Positions 24,051 through 30,259 of a stretch of 30,687 bases of DNA are shown one piece after another. The notes beneath the pieces are model-generated. The model worked only from the letters and a program-made list of their open reading frames with translations. It was not told the DNA's origin and ran no database searches. Position 1 is the first letter of the stretch; every line of letters starts with the position of its first letter. This DNA comes from a virus, in the IMG/VR virus record IMGVR_UViG_3300042389_000221, positions 1 through 30,687 of that record; one strand, 5' to 3'. The position numbers and the translations under genes were made by a program.

Positions 24051-24544
24051 GCGACCAGCCAGACCTGTTCAACATCACTGATGATGATGCGCTGCCATAC
24101 AACGGAACAGCAGGTCATGTTGACCAGCCAGCCAGCACTGCACGCGCACACACAGAAGCCGATTCAGGCACAGCCAAAGCAAGAGCATCAGCAGTGCTGA
24201 AACTTCTGTATGAACACCCAATCGGATTGACCTATCAGCAAGTAGGAATGAACCTAAATCTGCATCACGGTCAATCATCTGGTGCGCTTTCAACACTGCA
24301 CAAAGCAGGTCTTGTGTTTATGACTTTTGAACGCAGGAACAAGTGTCAGGTTTATGTTCATGCTGCATACCGTCACGATTATCAAGACCACGAACGGATT
24401 GACACACCTGCACAAACCAAAGCAGGCAAACGCAAAGATGACATGGAACGCCTACTGCAAGCAGTCATCATTGGTATTGATATGGGCAGGGTGCGTGACA
24501 GCGTTGTTGAAGCAATTGTGAAAGAACTGCGCAACACTGACTGA
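24047..24544 (+). CDS. Winged helix-turn-helix protein
   Basis: This 165-residue protein has an acidic disordered start (1-40) and a winged helix at about 43-104 (KARASAVLKLLYEHPIGLTYQQVGMNLNLHHGQSSGALSTLHKAGLVFM, with the wing at ERRNKCQVYV). The C-terminal part is helical. It probably binds DNA and is one of four candidate regulators in the window. The domain is typical of MarR/PadR-type or phage-specific winged helices, but no specific partner can be named. Confidence 0.75.
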   Translation: MSDQPDLFNITDDDALPYNGTAGHVDQPASTARAHTEADSGTAKARASAVLKLLYEHPIGLTYQQVGMNLNLHHGQSSGALSTLHKAGLVFMTFERRNKCQVYVHAAYRHDYQDHERIDTPAQTKAGKRKDDMERLLQAVIIGIDMGRVRDSVVEAIVKELRNTD

Positions 24545-24557
24545 TACCATCAGCCAT

Positions 24558-25010
24558 GTGACAGCAGAAGAACAACCACGCAAAGGTGACTGCCCATGTG
24601 GCTGTGGTCTTTTTGGCAACATCACCAATCAACGCCACGTGCGTGGTTGTGTCTGCAATCGTTGCAGGGGCGCACGCAATCGTCGTAAGGGTCTTGCAAA
24701 GCAGCGCACAGCACGCAAGCAACTTGGTGTTGCACCATCACACAAGTTTGGTGACGGCAATGAAGAACGCTGGCAATCAATGTTCGCCAATGAAGTCAAA
24801 GCAGGGAAACAGATACAGCCTGCTGTCACTGCATGGTTACGAATTGAACAGCAGGTGCTGTCAAACAATCCTGACTTTGGTGGCAGGCACAAACCCACGC
24901 GTGCTGTCTTGATGCCTGATGGCTGGTCTGATGGGCTAGTGATGGTGCGTCTGTCCGTGTGGGCTGAAGTGATTGCGCCAGCCTTGGAAGCCTTCTATGG
25001 GGAAGCCTGA
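24558..25010 (+). CDS. Putative Holliday-junction resolvase/endonuclease with N-terminal Cys-rich region
   Basis: This 150-residue protein has a GTG start. The Cys-rich N-terminus (CPCGCG at 12-17 and CVCNRC at 31-36) is followed by RGARNRRKGLAKQRTARKQLG. The next region contains EERW (69-72) and EVKAG (79-83), the latter resembling the ExK of PD-(D/E)XK nucleases, then DGWSDGLVMVRL. This overall order recalls actinophage resolvase-like proteins. It lies among recombination genes, which fits. Function is inferred from motif order, not from an alignment. Confidence 0.65.
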   Translation: MTAEEQPRKGDCPCGCGLFGNITNQRHVRGCVCNRCRGARNRRKGLAKQRTARKQLGVAPSHKFGDGNEERWQSMFANEVKAGKQIQPAVTAWLRIEQQVLSNNPDFGGRHKPTRAVLMPDGWSDGLVMVRLSVWAEVIAPALEAFYGEA

Positions 25011-25025
25011 CAGCCTGCCAGAGCG

Positions 25026-25106
25026 CACAGGAAGCCCTGTGAGCGTTCGTGGGGGTTTGCAGGGGCTGGATTAGCCCAAGCCCTATCAGCAAGCCTTCTA
25101 GGGGCT
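25026..25106. other. Three consecutive stem-loops in the gap before the leaderless gene at 25166
   Basis: CACAGG/CCTGTG (25026-25041, 4-base loop), GGGCT/AGCCC (25063-25077) and AGCC/GGCT (25092-25106) follow one another within a 155-base gap. GGGGCTGGA occurs twice (25062 and 25101). The gap has no ORF. One stem may be a terminator for the upstream genes, but no T-run follows any of them. It could be a small RNA. Confidence 0.4.
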
Positions 25107-25153
25107 GGAAAAAAATCTGCCCAAAATGCGCATGAAGGGTCATCAGATGTGCT

Positions 25154-25165
25154 TATAATGTCTGT
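25154..25165 (+). promoter_or_regulatory. Leaderless promoter without the dyad (-10 TATAAT)
   Basis: The TATAAT at 25154-25159 is preceded by TGTGCT as in the promoter at 23178, and the ATG begins six bases later. No good -35 is seen, and the AAACCCTTG dyad is absent from the expected position. The stem-loop AGCC/GGCT (25092-25106) occupies the corresponding place. Confidence 0.7.
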
Positions 25166-25363
25166 ATGGAAACCAACACCACCTTCACCAACAAGAACAC
25201 AACCTTCAAGATTGAACACATCAAAGAACACACAAGTGAAGTCATCACCAGCCTTGGTTGGTCACACTTTGCAGCAGTGTCACGTGTGAAGGGTCGCAAG
25301 ACCTACTACGCAAACCTGTTGATTGTTGATGGCGCAATTGTTCACAGCAGCGTGGTGATGTGA
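25166..25363 (+). CDS. Hypothetical small protein (MET-start family)
   Basis: This 65-residue protein has a leaderless start beginning METNTTF. It is predicted alpha/beta (FKIEHIKEHTSEVITSLGWSHFAAVSRVKGRKTYYANLLIVDGAIVHSSVVM). There is no recognised family and no membrane segment. It is coupled to the next gene by TGATG. Its opening bases ATGGAAACCAA are the same as those of 26934 and 27188. Confidence 0.75.
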   Translation: METNTTFTNKNTTFKIEHIKEHTSEVITSLGWSHFAAVSRVKGRKTYYANLLIVDGAIVHSSVVM

Positions 25364-25665
25364 TGCAAGCATCAACCAACACCAGAGCAAAACTCACTGC
25401 AAAGAAAATCAAAGTGGGCGACATGATTGGTCTGATGCACAACTTCATTGGCTGCACAACAGACAACGAATACATCTTTGACACTGATTCGCCATTAGCA
25501 CCTGCCATTCGTGGGTGGGTTGATTATGTTTGTGAATACAAAACAATCATTGAAGTATCAGCGACCAAGCAAGGTAGTCGCACAGTCACAATCGTGACCT
25601 GTGAAGATGGTTCAACATACGAACTGAACTCAAGAAACGCCTATGAAGCAAAGGTTGCGCACTAA
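25363..25665 (+). CDS. Hypothetical small protein
   Basis: This 100-residue protein is coupled to the preceding gene (TGATG). The sequence has KKIKVGDMIGLMHNFIGCTT, a GxTI-type beta segment, then ATKQGSRTVTIVTCEDGSTYEL, consistent with a small beta-barrel (SH3- or Tudor-like) domain. No enzymatic motif is seen. An in-frame GTG three bases upstream is a less likely start. It ends one base into the next gene. Confidence 0.7.
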   Translation: MQASTNTRAKLTAKKIKVGDMIGLMHNFIGCTTDNEYIFDTDSPLAPAIRGWVDYVCEYKTIIEVSATKQGSRTVTIVTCEDGSTYELNSRNAYEAKVAH

Positions 25666-25862
25666 TGACCAAGCCACACACATCAATCAACCAACTGATT
25701 CTTGACAACAAAGACTTGTCAATGTTTTCAATCGTGCGCGTCAACCAAGGCTGGCAAGTCACTGATTCACGTGACGGATTCTGCAACCACCCACGCATCT
25801 ACAAAACAAAGCGTGCAGCACAACTTGCAATCTGCGCTGTCGTAAAGCAGGCAATGCAATGA
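25665..25862 (+). CDS. Hypothetical small protein
   Basis: This 65-residue protein is coupled to the preceding gene by TAATG and to the methyltransferase by ATGA. The sequence reads like a compact domain: IVRVNQGWQVTDSRDGFCNHPRIYKTKRAAQLAICAVVK, with a strand-turn-strand start and a helical end, similar to the small proteins that follow the replication genes in other phages. Its job is unknown. Confidence 0.7.
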   Translation: MTKPHTSINQLILDNKDLSMFSIVRVNQGWQVTDSRDGFCNHPRIYKTKRAAQLAICAVVKQAMQ

Positions 25863-26896
25863 CCAACAATAAGCCAGTCACATTTGGCAGCCTGTTCAGT
25901 GGCGCAGGTGGCTTTGACATGGGACTTGAAAGCGCAGGCATGACCTGCAAGTTCCAAGTTGAATGGGATTCACACTGTCAACAGATACTGCAATACCACT
26001 GGCGCGAGATTCCCAAATGGGAAAATGTGCAGAAAGTCAATGGTGCTGAACTTCCACCTGTTGAAGTAATCGCATGGGGTTCACCATGTCAAGACCTGTC
26101 AACTTCTGGTCAGCGTGCAGGGCTTGATGGCACAAAGTCATCAATGTTTTTTGAAGGAATCAGAATCATCAAAGAAATGCGAGAAGCAACACATGGAAAA
26201 TATCCAGTTGTCTCTATTTGGGAGAATGTATCAGGGGCAATCACTAGCAACAATGGTGATGACTTTCAGACAGTTCTACGGGAGATGGCAGAAGCAGGGT
26301 GTCATCACATTGAATGGAGAGTGCTTGACGCACAGTGGTTCGGAATCCCACAGCGCAGAAGAAGAATCTTTGTGGTCGCTGTGTGGGATTCTGCAACCAT
26401 CAGAACAAGTGGAGAACAAATACTTGCTGCAACCAGCGCACGTGCAAAAGATTTTGACAAAAGCAGAAGTGTTCAACAGGGAGATTCCTTACGAACTGAA
26501 AGCGATACTGGAACAAGCAGCAGAACAAGACAAGTAATCACATTCCTATCAGGTGCAATGATTCGTTTGGGTGGTTGTGTGTGGCACAACATTTCACCAA
26601 CACTTACAGCAGGACTTGAAAAGAACGGTGACAACATGATTTATCTGACTGACACCAAAGACGGCAAGCCCATCATCAGAAGATTCACTGAGATTGAATG
26701 CGAACGCTTGATGGGCTGGAATGATGACCACACACGCTTCAGGGCTGATGGAACAGAGACACGGTCAAGCCAGCGATACAAGATGATTGGCAATGGTGTT
26801 GCTGCCCCTGTGGCTAAGTGGGTTGGTGAACGCGTGATTGGTTTGCTACGTGGGCAAGACCAGCAAACCCTTGTAGGGCAAGGCTTTGGTGATTGA
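25859..26896 (+). CDS. DNA (cytosine-5) methyltransferase
   Basis: This 345-residue enzyme methylates cytosine in DNA using S-adenosylmethionine. Motifs are complete: I FSGAGGFD (13-20), IV GSPCQD with catalytic Cys77, VI ENV (122-124), VIII QRRRRIFVV (165-173) and X IGNGVAAPVAKW (about 310-321). The target recognition part (about 220-280) has GGCVWHNISPTLTAG. No restriction endonuclease gene is present beside it, so it probably protects the phage from host restriction or marks DNA rather than being part of a restriction pair. It overlaps the previous gene by ATGA. Confidence 0.95.
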   Translation: MTNNKPVTFGSLFSGAGGFDMGLESAGMTCKFQVEWDSHCQQILQYHWREIPKWENVQKVNGAELPPVEVIAWGSPCQDLSTSGQRAGLDGTKSSMFFEGIRIIKEMREATHGKYPVVSIWENVSGAITSNNGDDFQTVLREMAEAGCHHIEWRVLDAQWFGIPQRRRRIFVVAVWDSATIRTSGEQILAATSARAKDFDKSRSVQQGDSLRTESDTGTSSRTRQVITFLSGAMIRLGGCVWHNISPTLTAGLEKNGDNMIYLTDTKDGKPIIRRFTEIECERLMGWNDDHTRFRADGTETRSSQRYKMIGNGVAAPVAKWVGERVIGLLRGQDQQTLVGQGFGD

Positions 26897-26933
26897 CTTG
26901 CAATTAGATATCAGAACCCCTAATCTGATGGGT
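26865..26933 (+). promoter_or_regulatory. Leaderless promoter with upstream dyad element (copy 3)
   Basis: AAACCCTTG-N6-AAGGCTTTGG (26865-26889) matches copy 1 even in the extension. It is followed by TTGCAA (26898-26903), a 17-base spacer and TAATCT (26921-26926), and the ATG is seven bases on. The dyad centre is 60 bases upstream of the ATG. The dyad lies inside the end of the methyltransferase gene. Confidence 0.75.
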
Positions 26934-27146
26934 ATGGAAACCAACCACACACACATCACATCAGAAGTTGAACTTGCAGGTTGCCCTGCTGACGGTGGCA
27001 AGTGGGTCATCTACTGCGACCACTTTGACGCAGACAACAACCCAATCGGCACAGGCTTGTTGCAAGACACCAACAAGAAGCGTCTTGCACAGTGGCGCAA
27101 TCACAGCGACCAGTGGTGTCCACTTTGTCAGGAAGAAGGCAACTGA
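26934..27146 (+). CDS. Hypothetical small protein with Cys pair (MET-start family)
   Basis: This 70-residue protein begins METNHTH. It has DGGKWVIYCDHFDADNNPIGTGLLQDTNKKRLAQWRNHSDQWCPLCQEEG, with CPLC near the end and Cys at about 18 and 30, perhaps a zinc site. The leaderless start is set by TAATCT seven bases upstream. No family is recognised. Confidence 0.75.
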   Translation: METNHTHITSEVELAGCPADGGKWVIYCDHFDADNNPIGTGLLQDTNKKRLAQWRNHSDQWCPLCQEEGN

Positions 27147-27151
27147 TGAAT

Positions 27152-27187
27152 GCACAGACCATCAGCACTTGTGATACAGTCTCAGGT
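27152..27187 (+). promoter_or_regulatory. Leaderless promoter, weaker (-10 TACAGT)
   Basis: TACAGT (27175-27180) lies seven bases before the ATG of the next gene, and ATGCAC (27150-27155) is a partial -35. The AAACCCTTG dyad is not present at the expected position, only a distant CTTTG-N8-AAGG (27123-27139). Support comes mainly from the shared start arrangement with the other three MET-start genes. Confidence 0.5.
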
Positions 27188-27568
27188 ATGGAAACCAATC
27201 AGACACCACCATCACAACAGAAGCGCATTGGCGCATTGGGCAAAGTCTCATCAGCATCACAAGTTGATGACCTATGTTGGGAACTTGAACACTTGTGCGA
27301 ATCACTCAACTTGTCATTCACACGCTTTGATGATGTTGAAATTGCAACAACCAACAATCAAATATTCAACGCTGATGTTGTTGAGAAGTTCAAGTGCGAG
27401 ACACAATCGTTCACTGAACACATCTTGCTCATCAGTTCAGAATCGTATTCAGGCAACTACAGCGCACAACGATTGATGAAGAACCTTCGCAACGCAATCA
27501 AGATGCTGAAGTCAACAGAACAACTGTTCATCACTTGCCCTGATGACGGTTGCGACTACTGCCAATAA
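27188..27568 (+). CDS. Hypothetical protein (MET-start family)
   Basis: This 126-residue protein begins METNQTP. It is largely helical (SQVDDLCWELEHLCESLNLSF, then YSAQRLMKNLRNAIKMLKSTEQLF) with a Cys-rich end (CPDDGCDYCQ), which could bind a metal. No recognised family. The ATG follows a -10 box at seven bases with no Shine-Dalgarno sequence, and an in-frame upstream ATG that would add 32 residues is not preferred. Confidence 0.75.
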   Translation: METNQTPPSQQKRIGALGKVSSASQVDDLCWELEHLCESLNLSFTRFDDVEIATTNNQIFNADVVEKFKCETQSFTEHILLISSESYSGNYSAQRLMKNLRNAIKMLKSTEQLFITCPDDGCDYCQ

Positions 27569-27612
27569 GAATCAATCTGACACACCTATCAACTACAAAG
27601 GAAACCAAAGCC

Positions 27613-27741
27613 ATGAGTGACAAAGCAAAGAAACTGAAAGCACAGCGTCAAGCAGACAAGCAAGCAGCAATTGCGTATGCACGCTTGATTGATGCGAAAT
27701 CAAAAGAAGCCAAAAAAAAATCACAAAAGGAAACCAACTAA
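27613..27741 (+). CDS. Small highly basic protein
   Basis: This 42-residue peptide is rich in Lys, Ala and Gln (SDKAKKLKAQRQADKQAAIAYARLIDAKSKEAKKKSQ). It is probably a single amphipathic helix and may bind nucleic acid. It is preceded by the AAAGGAAACCAA element (27597-27608). The coding sequence contains nine A residues in a row (27713-27721), so some polymerase or ribosome slippage is possible. Its end carries the ribosome-binding site for the next gene. Confidence 0.65.
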   Translation: MSDKAKKLKAQRQADKQAAIAYARLIDAKSKEAKKKSQKETN

Positions 27742-27980
27742 TGAAAACCAACAAGCCAACATCAATCAACTACAAGACCCAATATCAGATGATGCGTCTT
27801 GCTGAAGCACTGATGCCATTGATGTCTGAACGCATCATTGACAAGTTCAGCGCAGTGGTCACACCACGCATGGAACAAGCAGAAGAATCAGCACACATAA
27901 TGCACGTAGACCGATTTGACATGATTGTTGATTGGGGCTGCGTTGCACAGCGCATCATCAGCAAGAAAGTCAGCAAGTGA
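27741..27980 (+). CDS. Hypothetical small helical protein
   Basis: This 79-residue protein is coupled to the preceding gene (TAATG), with AAAGGAAACCAA just upstream. It is predicted mostly helical (YQMMRLAEALMPLMSERIIDKFSAVVTPRMEQAEESAHIM), with a hydrophobic, Met-rich first helix and a basic end. No family is recognised. It is coupled to the next gene by TGATG. Confidence 0.7.
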   Translation: MKTNKPTSINYKTQYQMMRLAEALMPLMSERIIDKFSAVVTPRMEQAEESAHIMHVDRFDMIVDWGCVAQRIISKKVSK

Positions 27981-28252
27981 TGAAAGACCAACAAGCGTTC
28001 TGGCAGTTCTGCGACATGGCACGCTGCACACCAACAGCACCAGATATCAACCTTGCATTGATTCACAAGAAGTTTCACAAGCACCCACGCAGACATGAAC
28101 TGCGTTCACAATGGGTTGTTGAACGCGCACAGAAGATTGCCAACATCACACTGAACCTTGAAGAAGTCATTGATGCCAGCAAGCGTGAAGAACAAGACCT
28201 GCGTGACGCAGACAAGCACACCATCACCACAATCAATCTCATCAACAAATAA
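27980..28252 (+). CDS. Hypothetical small basic protein
   Basis: This 90-residue protein begins KDQQAFWQFCDMARCTPTAPDINLALIHKKFHKHPRRHELRSQWVVERAQKIANI and ends in a charged helix. The basic central part (KKFHKHPRRHELRSQ) could bind nucleic acid. No known motif is recognised. It is coupled to the previous gene through TGATG, and a 17-base gap containing AGGACAG leads to the next. Confidence 0.7.
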   Translation: MKDQQAFWQFCDMARCTPTAPDINLALIHKKFHKHPRRHELRSQWVVERAQKIANITLNLEEVIDASKREEQDLRDADKHTITTINLINK

Positions 28253-28269
28253 CAGAACAGGACAGAAAC

Positions 28270-28737
28270 ATGAGAACAGCAAACCAACTGCGCAAAGAAA
28301 TCACTGCGCTTGACCTAGCACTGAAGATGCTGCGAGCAGAAACAGAAGGATTGCGCAGGTCAACAATCACCATGAAGAAAGCATTGAACGCACCACTGGC
28401 ACTGTGGGAAGAACACTGGTTTGATTCACTGCCACAGGCTGAACAAGACAACATCAACAGAACAGCATCACTGATTGCATCTGCTTTGAAGCCAGCACCA
28501 ATCATCAATCAAGTCACCAGCACCACACCAACCACAACAACAGTTCAACCAATCAAGCGCACACGCAAACCAAGCAACGCAACGCAACGCAACAAGCCTT
28601 GGACAGTTGCAGATGACAAGAAATTGATGCGCATGGTCAAAGCCAATGAACCCAATGTCCACATTGCTGATGTCTTAGGGCGCAGTGTCAGTGCGTGCCA
28701 ACAGCGCGTCAACATCATCAAGAATCGTAAGAAGTAA
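28270..28737 (+). CDS. Myb/SANT-like DNA-binding protein with helical N-terminus
   Basis: This 155-residue protein has a coiled-coil-like N-terminus (residues 3-37), a Thr/Pro linker (76-97) and a C-terminal Myb/SANT-like domain at about 109-150: KPWTVADDKKLMRMVKANEPNVHIADVLGRSVSACQQRV. Conserved features are the Trp at 111, the acidic pair and the LGRS-x(4)-C/A-x-x-R helix. Proteins of this kind are known in actinophages as regulators or structural DNA-binders. AGGACAG precedes the ATG. Confidence 0.75.
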   Translation: MRTANQLRKEITALDLALKMLRAETEGLRRSTITMKKALNAPLALWEEHWFDSLPQAEQDNINRTASLIASALKPAPIINQVTSTTPTTTTVQPIKRTRKPSNATQRNKPWTVADDKKLMRMVKANEPNVHIADVLGRSVSACQQRVNIIKNRKK

Positions 28738-28739
28738 TC

Positions 28740-28931
28740 ATGAGCCTTGAAGCAGCATTCTGGTTGTTCTTCATGCTTCCACTAGCAGCCATCATCATTG
28801 GTGGCTTCTTGTGGGAAGCCTTGAAACAACACGCAGATGAAACAGAACAGAACAGGCAACGTGTTCGTGACCTGCACCAACAGAACCATCAACTGCGTGA
28901 TGAAATCGCACGATTGAAACAACAACGCTGA
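28740..28931 (+). CDS. Membrane-anchored coiled-coil protein
   Basis: This 63-residue protein has one membrane helix (about residues 5-27, AAFWLFFMLPLAAIIIGGFLWEA) followed by a long charged coiled coil (QHADETEQNRQRVRDLHQQNHQLRDEIARLKQQR). The orientation would put the coil inside or outside the cell depending on the signal-anchor. It resembles spanin-like or membrane-adaptor proteins in shape, but it is far from the lysis genes. It is coupled to the next gene (TGATG). Confidence 0.7.
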   Translation: MSLEAAFWLFFMLPLAAIIIGGFLWEALKQHADETEQNRQRVRDLHQQNHQLRDEIARLKQQR

Positions 28932-29221
28932 TGGCAATCCACGCACAAGTCACAACCATCAACAATGATTTGTGGACTGTCCCCATCACACTGAAAGTGT
29001 GTATGGATTGGGAACGCTGGTCAGGCAAAACACTTGCAGCAATGGCAGACCCCACAGCAGCAGACTTTGCGTATCTCTGCTGGCGTGCGTGCCGATATGC
29101 AGGTGTTATCAGCAGGCTGACAACTTTTGATGCGTTCTCAGGGATTGTGTGTGGGTGGGAAATCACCAACATTCAACCCAATGGTATTGACCAACTAGAA
29201 GACTGGCTGAAAGACCAGTGA
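28931..29221 (+). CDS. Tail-assembly-chaperone-like protein in the accessory region
   Basis: This 96-residue protein has the pattern WTVPITLKVCMDWERWSGKTLAAM, then PTAADFAYLCWRACRYAGV and TTFDAFSGIVCGWEI. It aligns by eye with the true tail chaperone at 8318 (FVAFERTWNRSV, then LTDIAWLAWKTQIRL and FDIWLETVETI). It may be a second chaperone, an antagonist or an unrelated protein with a similar fold. It overlaps the neighbouring genes, so it belongs to the accessory operon. Confidence 0.6.
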   Translation: MAIHAQVTTINNDLWTVPITLKVCMDWERWSGKTLAAMADPTAADFAYLCWRACRYAGVISRLTTFDAFSGIVCGWEITNIQPNGIDQLEDWLKDQ

Positions 29222-29646
29222 ACAGATGCGCACACTGTGACCAACTGCTGTGGCAGTGTGTATGCCCCAACCACCCAACACCAAAGGAAACCAAAACAAT
29301 GGGACAACCAATCAAAGACATCACTGAACACGGAATCAGTATGTACCGATACAGACAATGCAGATGCGACATCTGCAAAGAAGCAGCAGCACAACAACGC
29401 AAACGCTTCAGACCAAAGAGTGACAACAAGCGCATCAGGCTTGATGGCGCACCGTTCGTGGCGCGTCTTATCAAAGACAATCGGCATGGTGCAATCAACA
29501 CACATCTGATTTCAAAGTGGCGCACATATGGCTTGGATATATACAACGCTGATGAATGGTGTGTGCGTCTTGGATACCACCCATCAGAAATATGGGGTCA
29601 GGACTTCTACCAAGACTGCTGTGAAGAAGAACTGGTTGATGCGTGA
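29218..29646 (+). CDS. Zinc-binding and DNA-binding-like protein
   Basis: This 142-residue protein has a GTG start overlapping the previous stop. The N-terminus has CAHC and CVC (residues 4-16), then RYRQCRCDICKEAAAQQRKR (44-63), common in actinophage Cys-rich proteins. The C-terminal module ISKWRTYGLDIYNADEWCVRLGYHPSEIWG (98-127) matches that of the protein at 19152. A strong AAAGGAAACCAA element (29283-29294) lies upstream of an in-frame ATG at 29299, so a shorter product of 115 residues beginning MGQPIKD is also likely. Confidence 0.65.
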   Translation: MNRCAHCDQLLWQCVCPNHPTPKETKTMGQPIKDITEHGISMYRYRQCRCDICKEAAAQQRKRFRPKSDNKRIRLDGAPFVARLIKDNRHGAINTHLISKWRTYGLDIYNADEWCVRLGYHPSEIWGQDFYQDCCEEELVDA

Positions 29647-29843
29647 TGGACATTGTGAAACGACTGCAAGACTGTTGGGAGTATGACCCTGAAATGATTG
29701 GTGATGCAATGCGAGAGATTGAGCAACTGCGCAAAGATGTGCAGTTTCAAGCCAGAGTCATCAGCAGACACTATGTGGAGTTTTCAGGATTGCACAAAGA
29801 GATTGAACGCTTGCGCAAAGAACTAGCAGAAAAGAACAACTGA
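29646..29843 (+). CDS. Small coiled-coil protein
   Basis: This 65-residue protein has a helical sequence with heptad spacing (IEQLRKDVQFQARVISRHYVEFSGLHKEIERLRKELAEKNN). It is coupled to the previous gene (TGATG). There is no membrane segment. A GTG three bases earlier is less likely. It could be a dimerisation or adaptor protein. No family is recognised. Confidence 0.65.
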   Translation: MDIVKRLQDCWEYDPEMIGDAMREIEQLRKDVQFQARVISRHYVEFSGLHKEIERLRKELAEKNN

Positions 29844-30061
29844 TGGACATTGAAGAAACACGCAACGCATATCAACGTGCAACAGGAATCATCACAGCGC
29901 AACGCTGCACAATCTGCCACTACCCACAAGAGCCATCACTAACAGAAATCATCAGTGATAATCCTGACTTACCACAATGGGTAATCAGTTGGCACTGTGG
30001 CAACACATACCTGCACACACGCATCAAATACCAACAACAGAAAGACAATCACAATGCCTGA
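29843..30061 (+). CDS. Hypothetical small Cys/His protein
   Basis: This 72-residue protein has CxxC-x-Y (CTICHY, residues 22-27) and WHCG near residue 50, so a zinc site is plausible. The rest is helical and polar. It is coupled by TGATG to the previous gene and its end overlaps the next start by eight bases. No family is recognised. Confidence 0.65.
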   Translation: MDIEETRNAYQRATGIITAQRCTICHYPQEPSLTEIISDNPDLPQWVISWHCGNTYLHTRIKYQQQKDNHNA

Positions 30062-30257
30062 TGAATCAACCATGCGTGACCACCTAGAAGATGTCATGCG
30101 CGAGAACCAAGAACTGCGCACACTGTTGCGTGTGTATCGGAAGATTGCAGCAGACGCATACGCCAAATCAGGTGGACACATAGAACCCTGCCTGAAAGCA
30201 ATGATGTGTTCATGTGGCTACACGCAATACACAATGCTTGACAATCAAGAAAAGTAA
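30054..30257 (+). CDS. Small helical protein, unknown
   Basis: This 67-residue protein begins MPDESTMRDHLEDVMRENQELRTLLRVYRKIAADAYA, an amphipathic helix, and then has CLKAMMCSCGYTQYTML near the end. The start is the ATG in the overlap with the preceding stop. An upstream in-frame ATG at 29997 is inside the preceding gene and less likely. Its role is unknown. Confidence 0.6.
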   Translation: MPDESTMRDHLEDVMRENQELRTLLRVYRKIAADAYAKSGGHIEPCLKAMMCSCGYTQYTMLDNQEK

Positions 30258-30259
30258 TC

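Noticed and set aside
26115-26537. 140-codon plus-strand open frame inside the methyltransferase gene
   Set aside because: It is out of frame within a full-length methyltransferase with all motifs; no ribosome-binding site or plausible domain.
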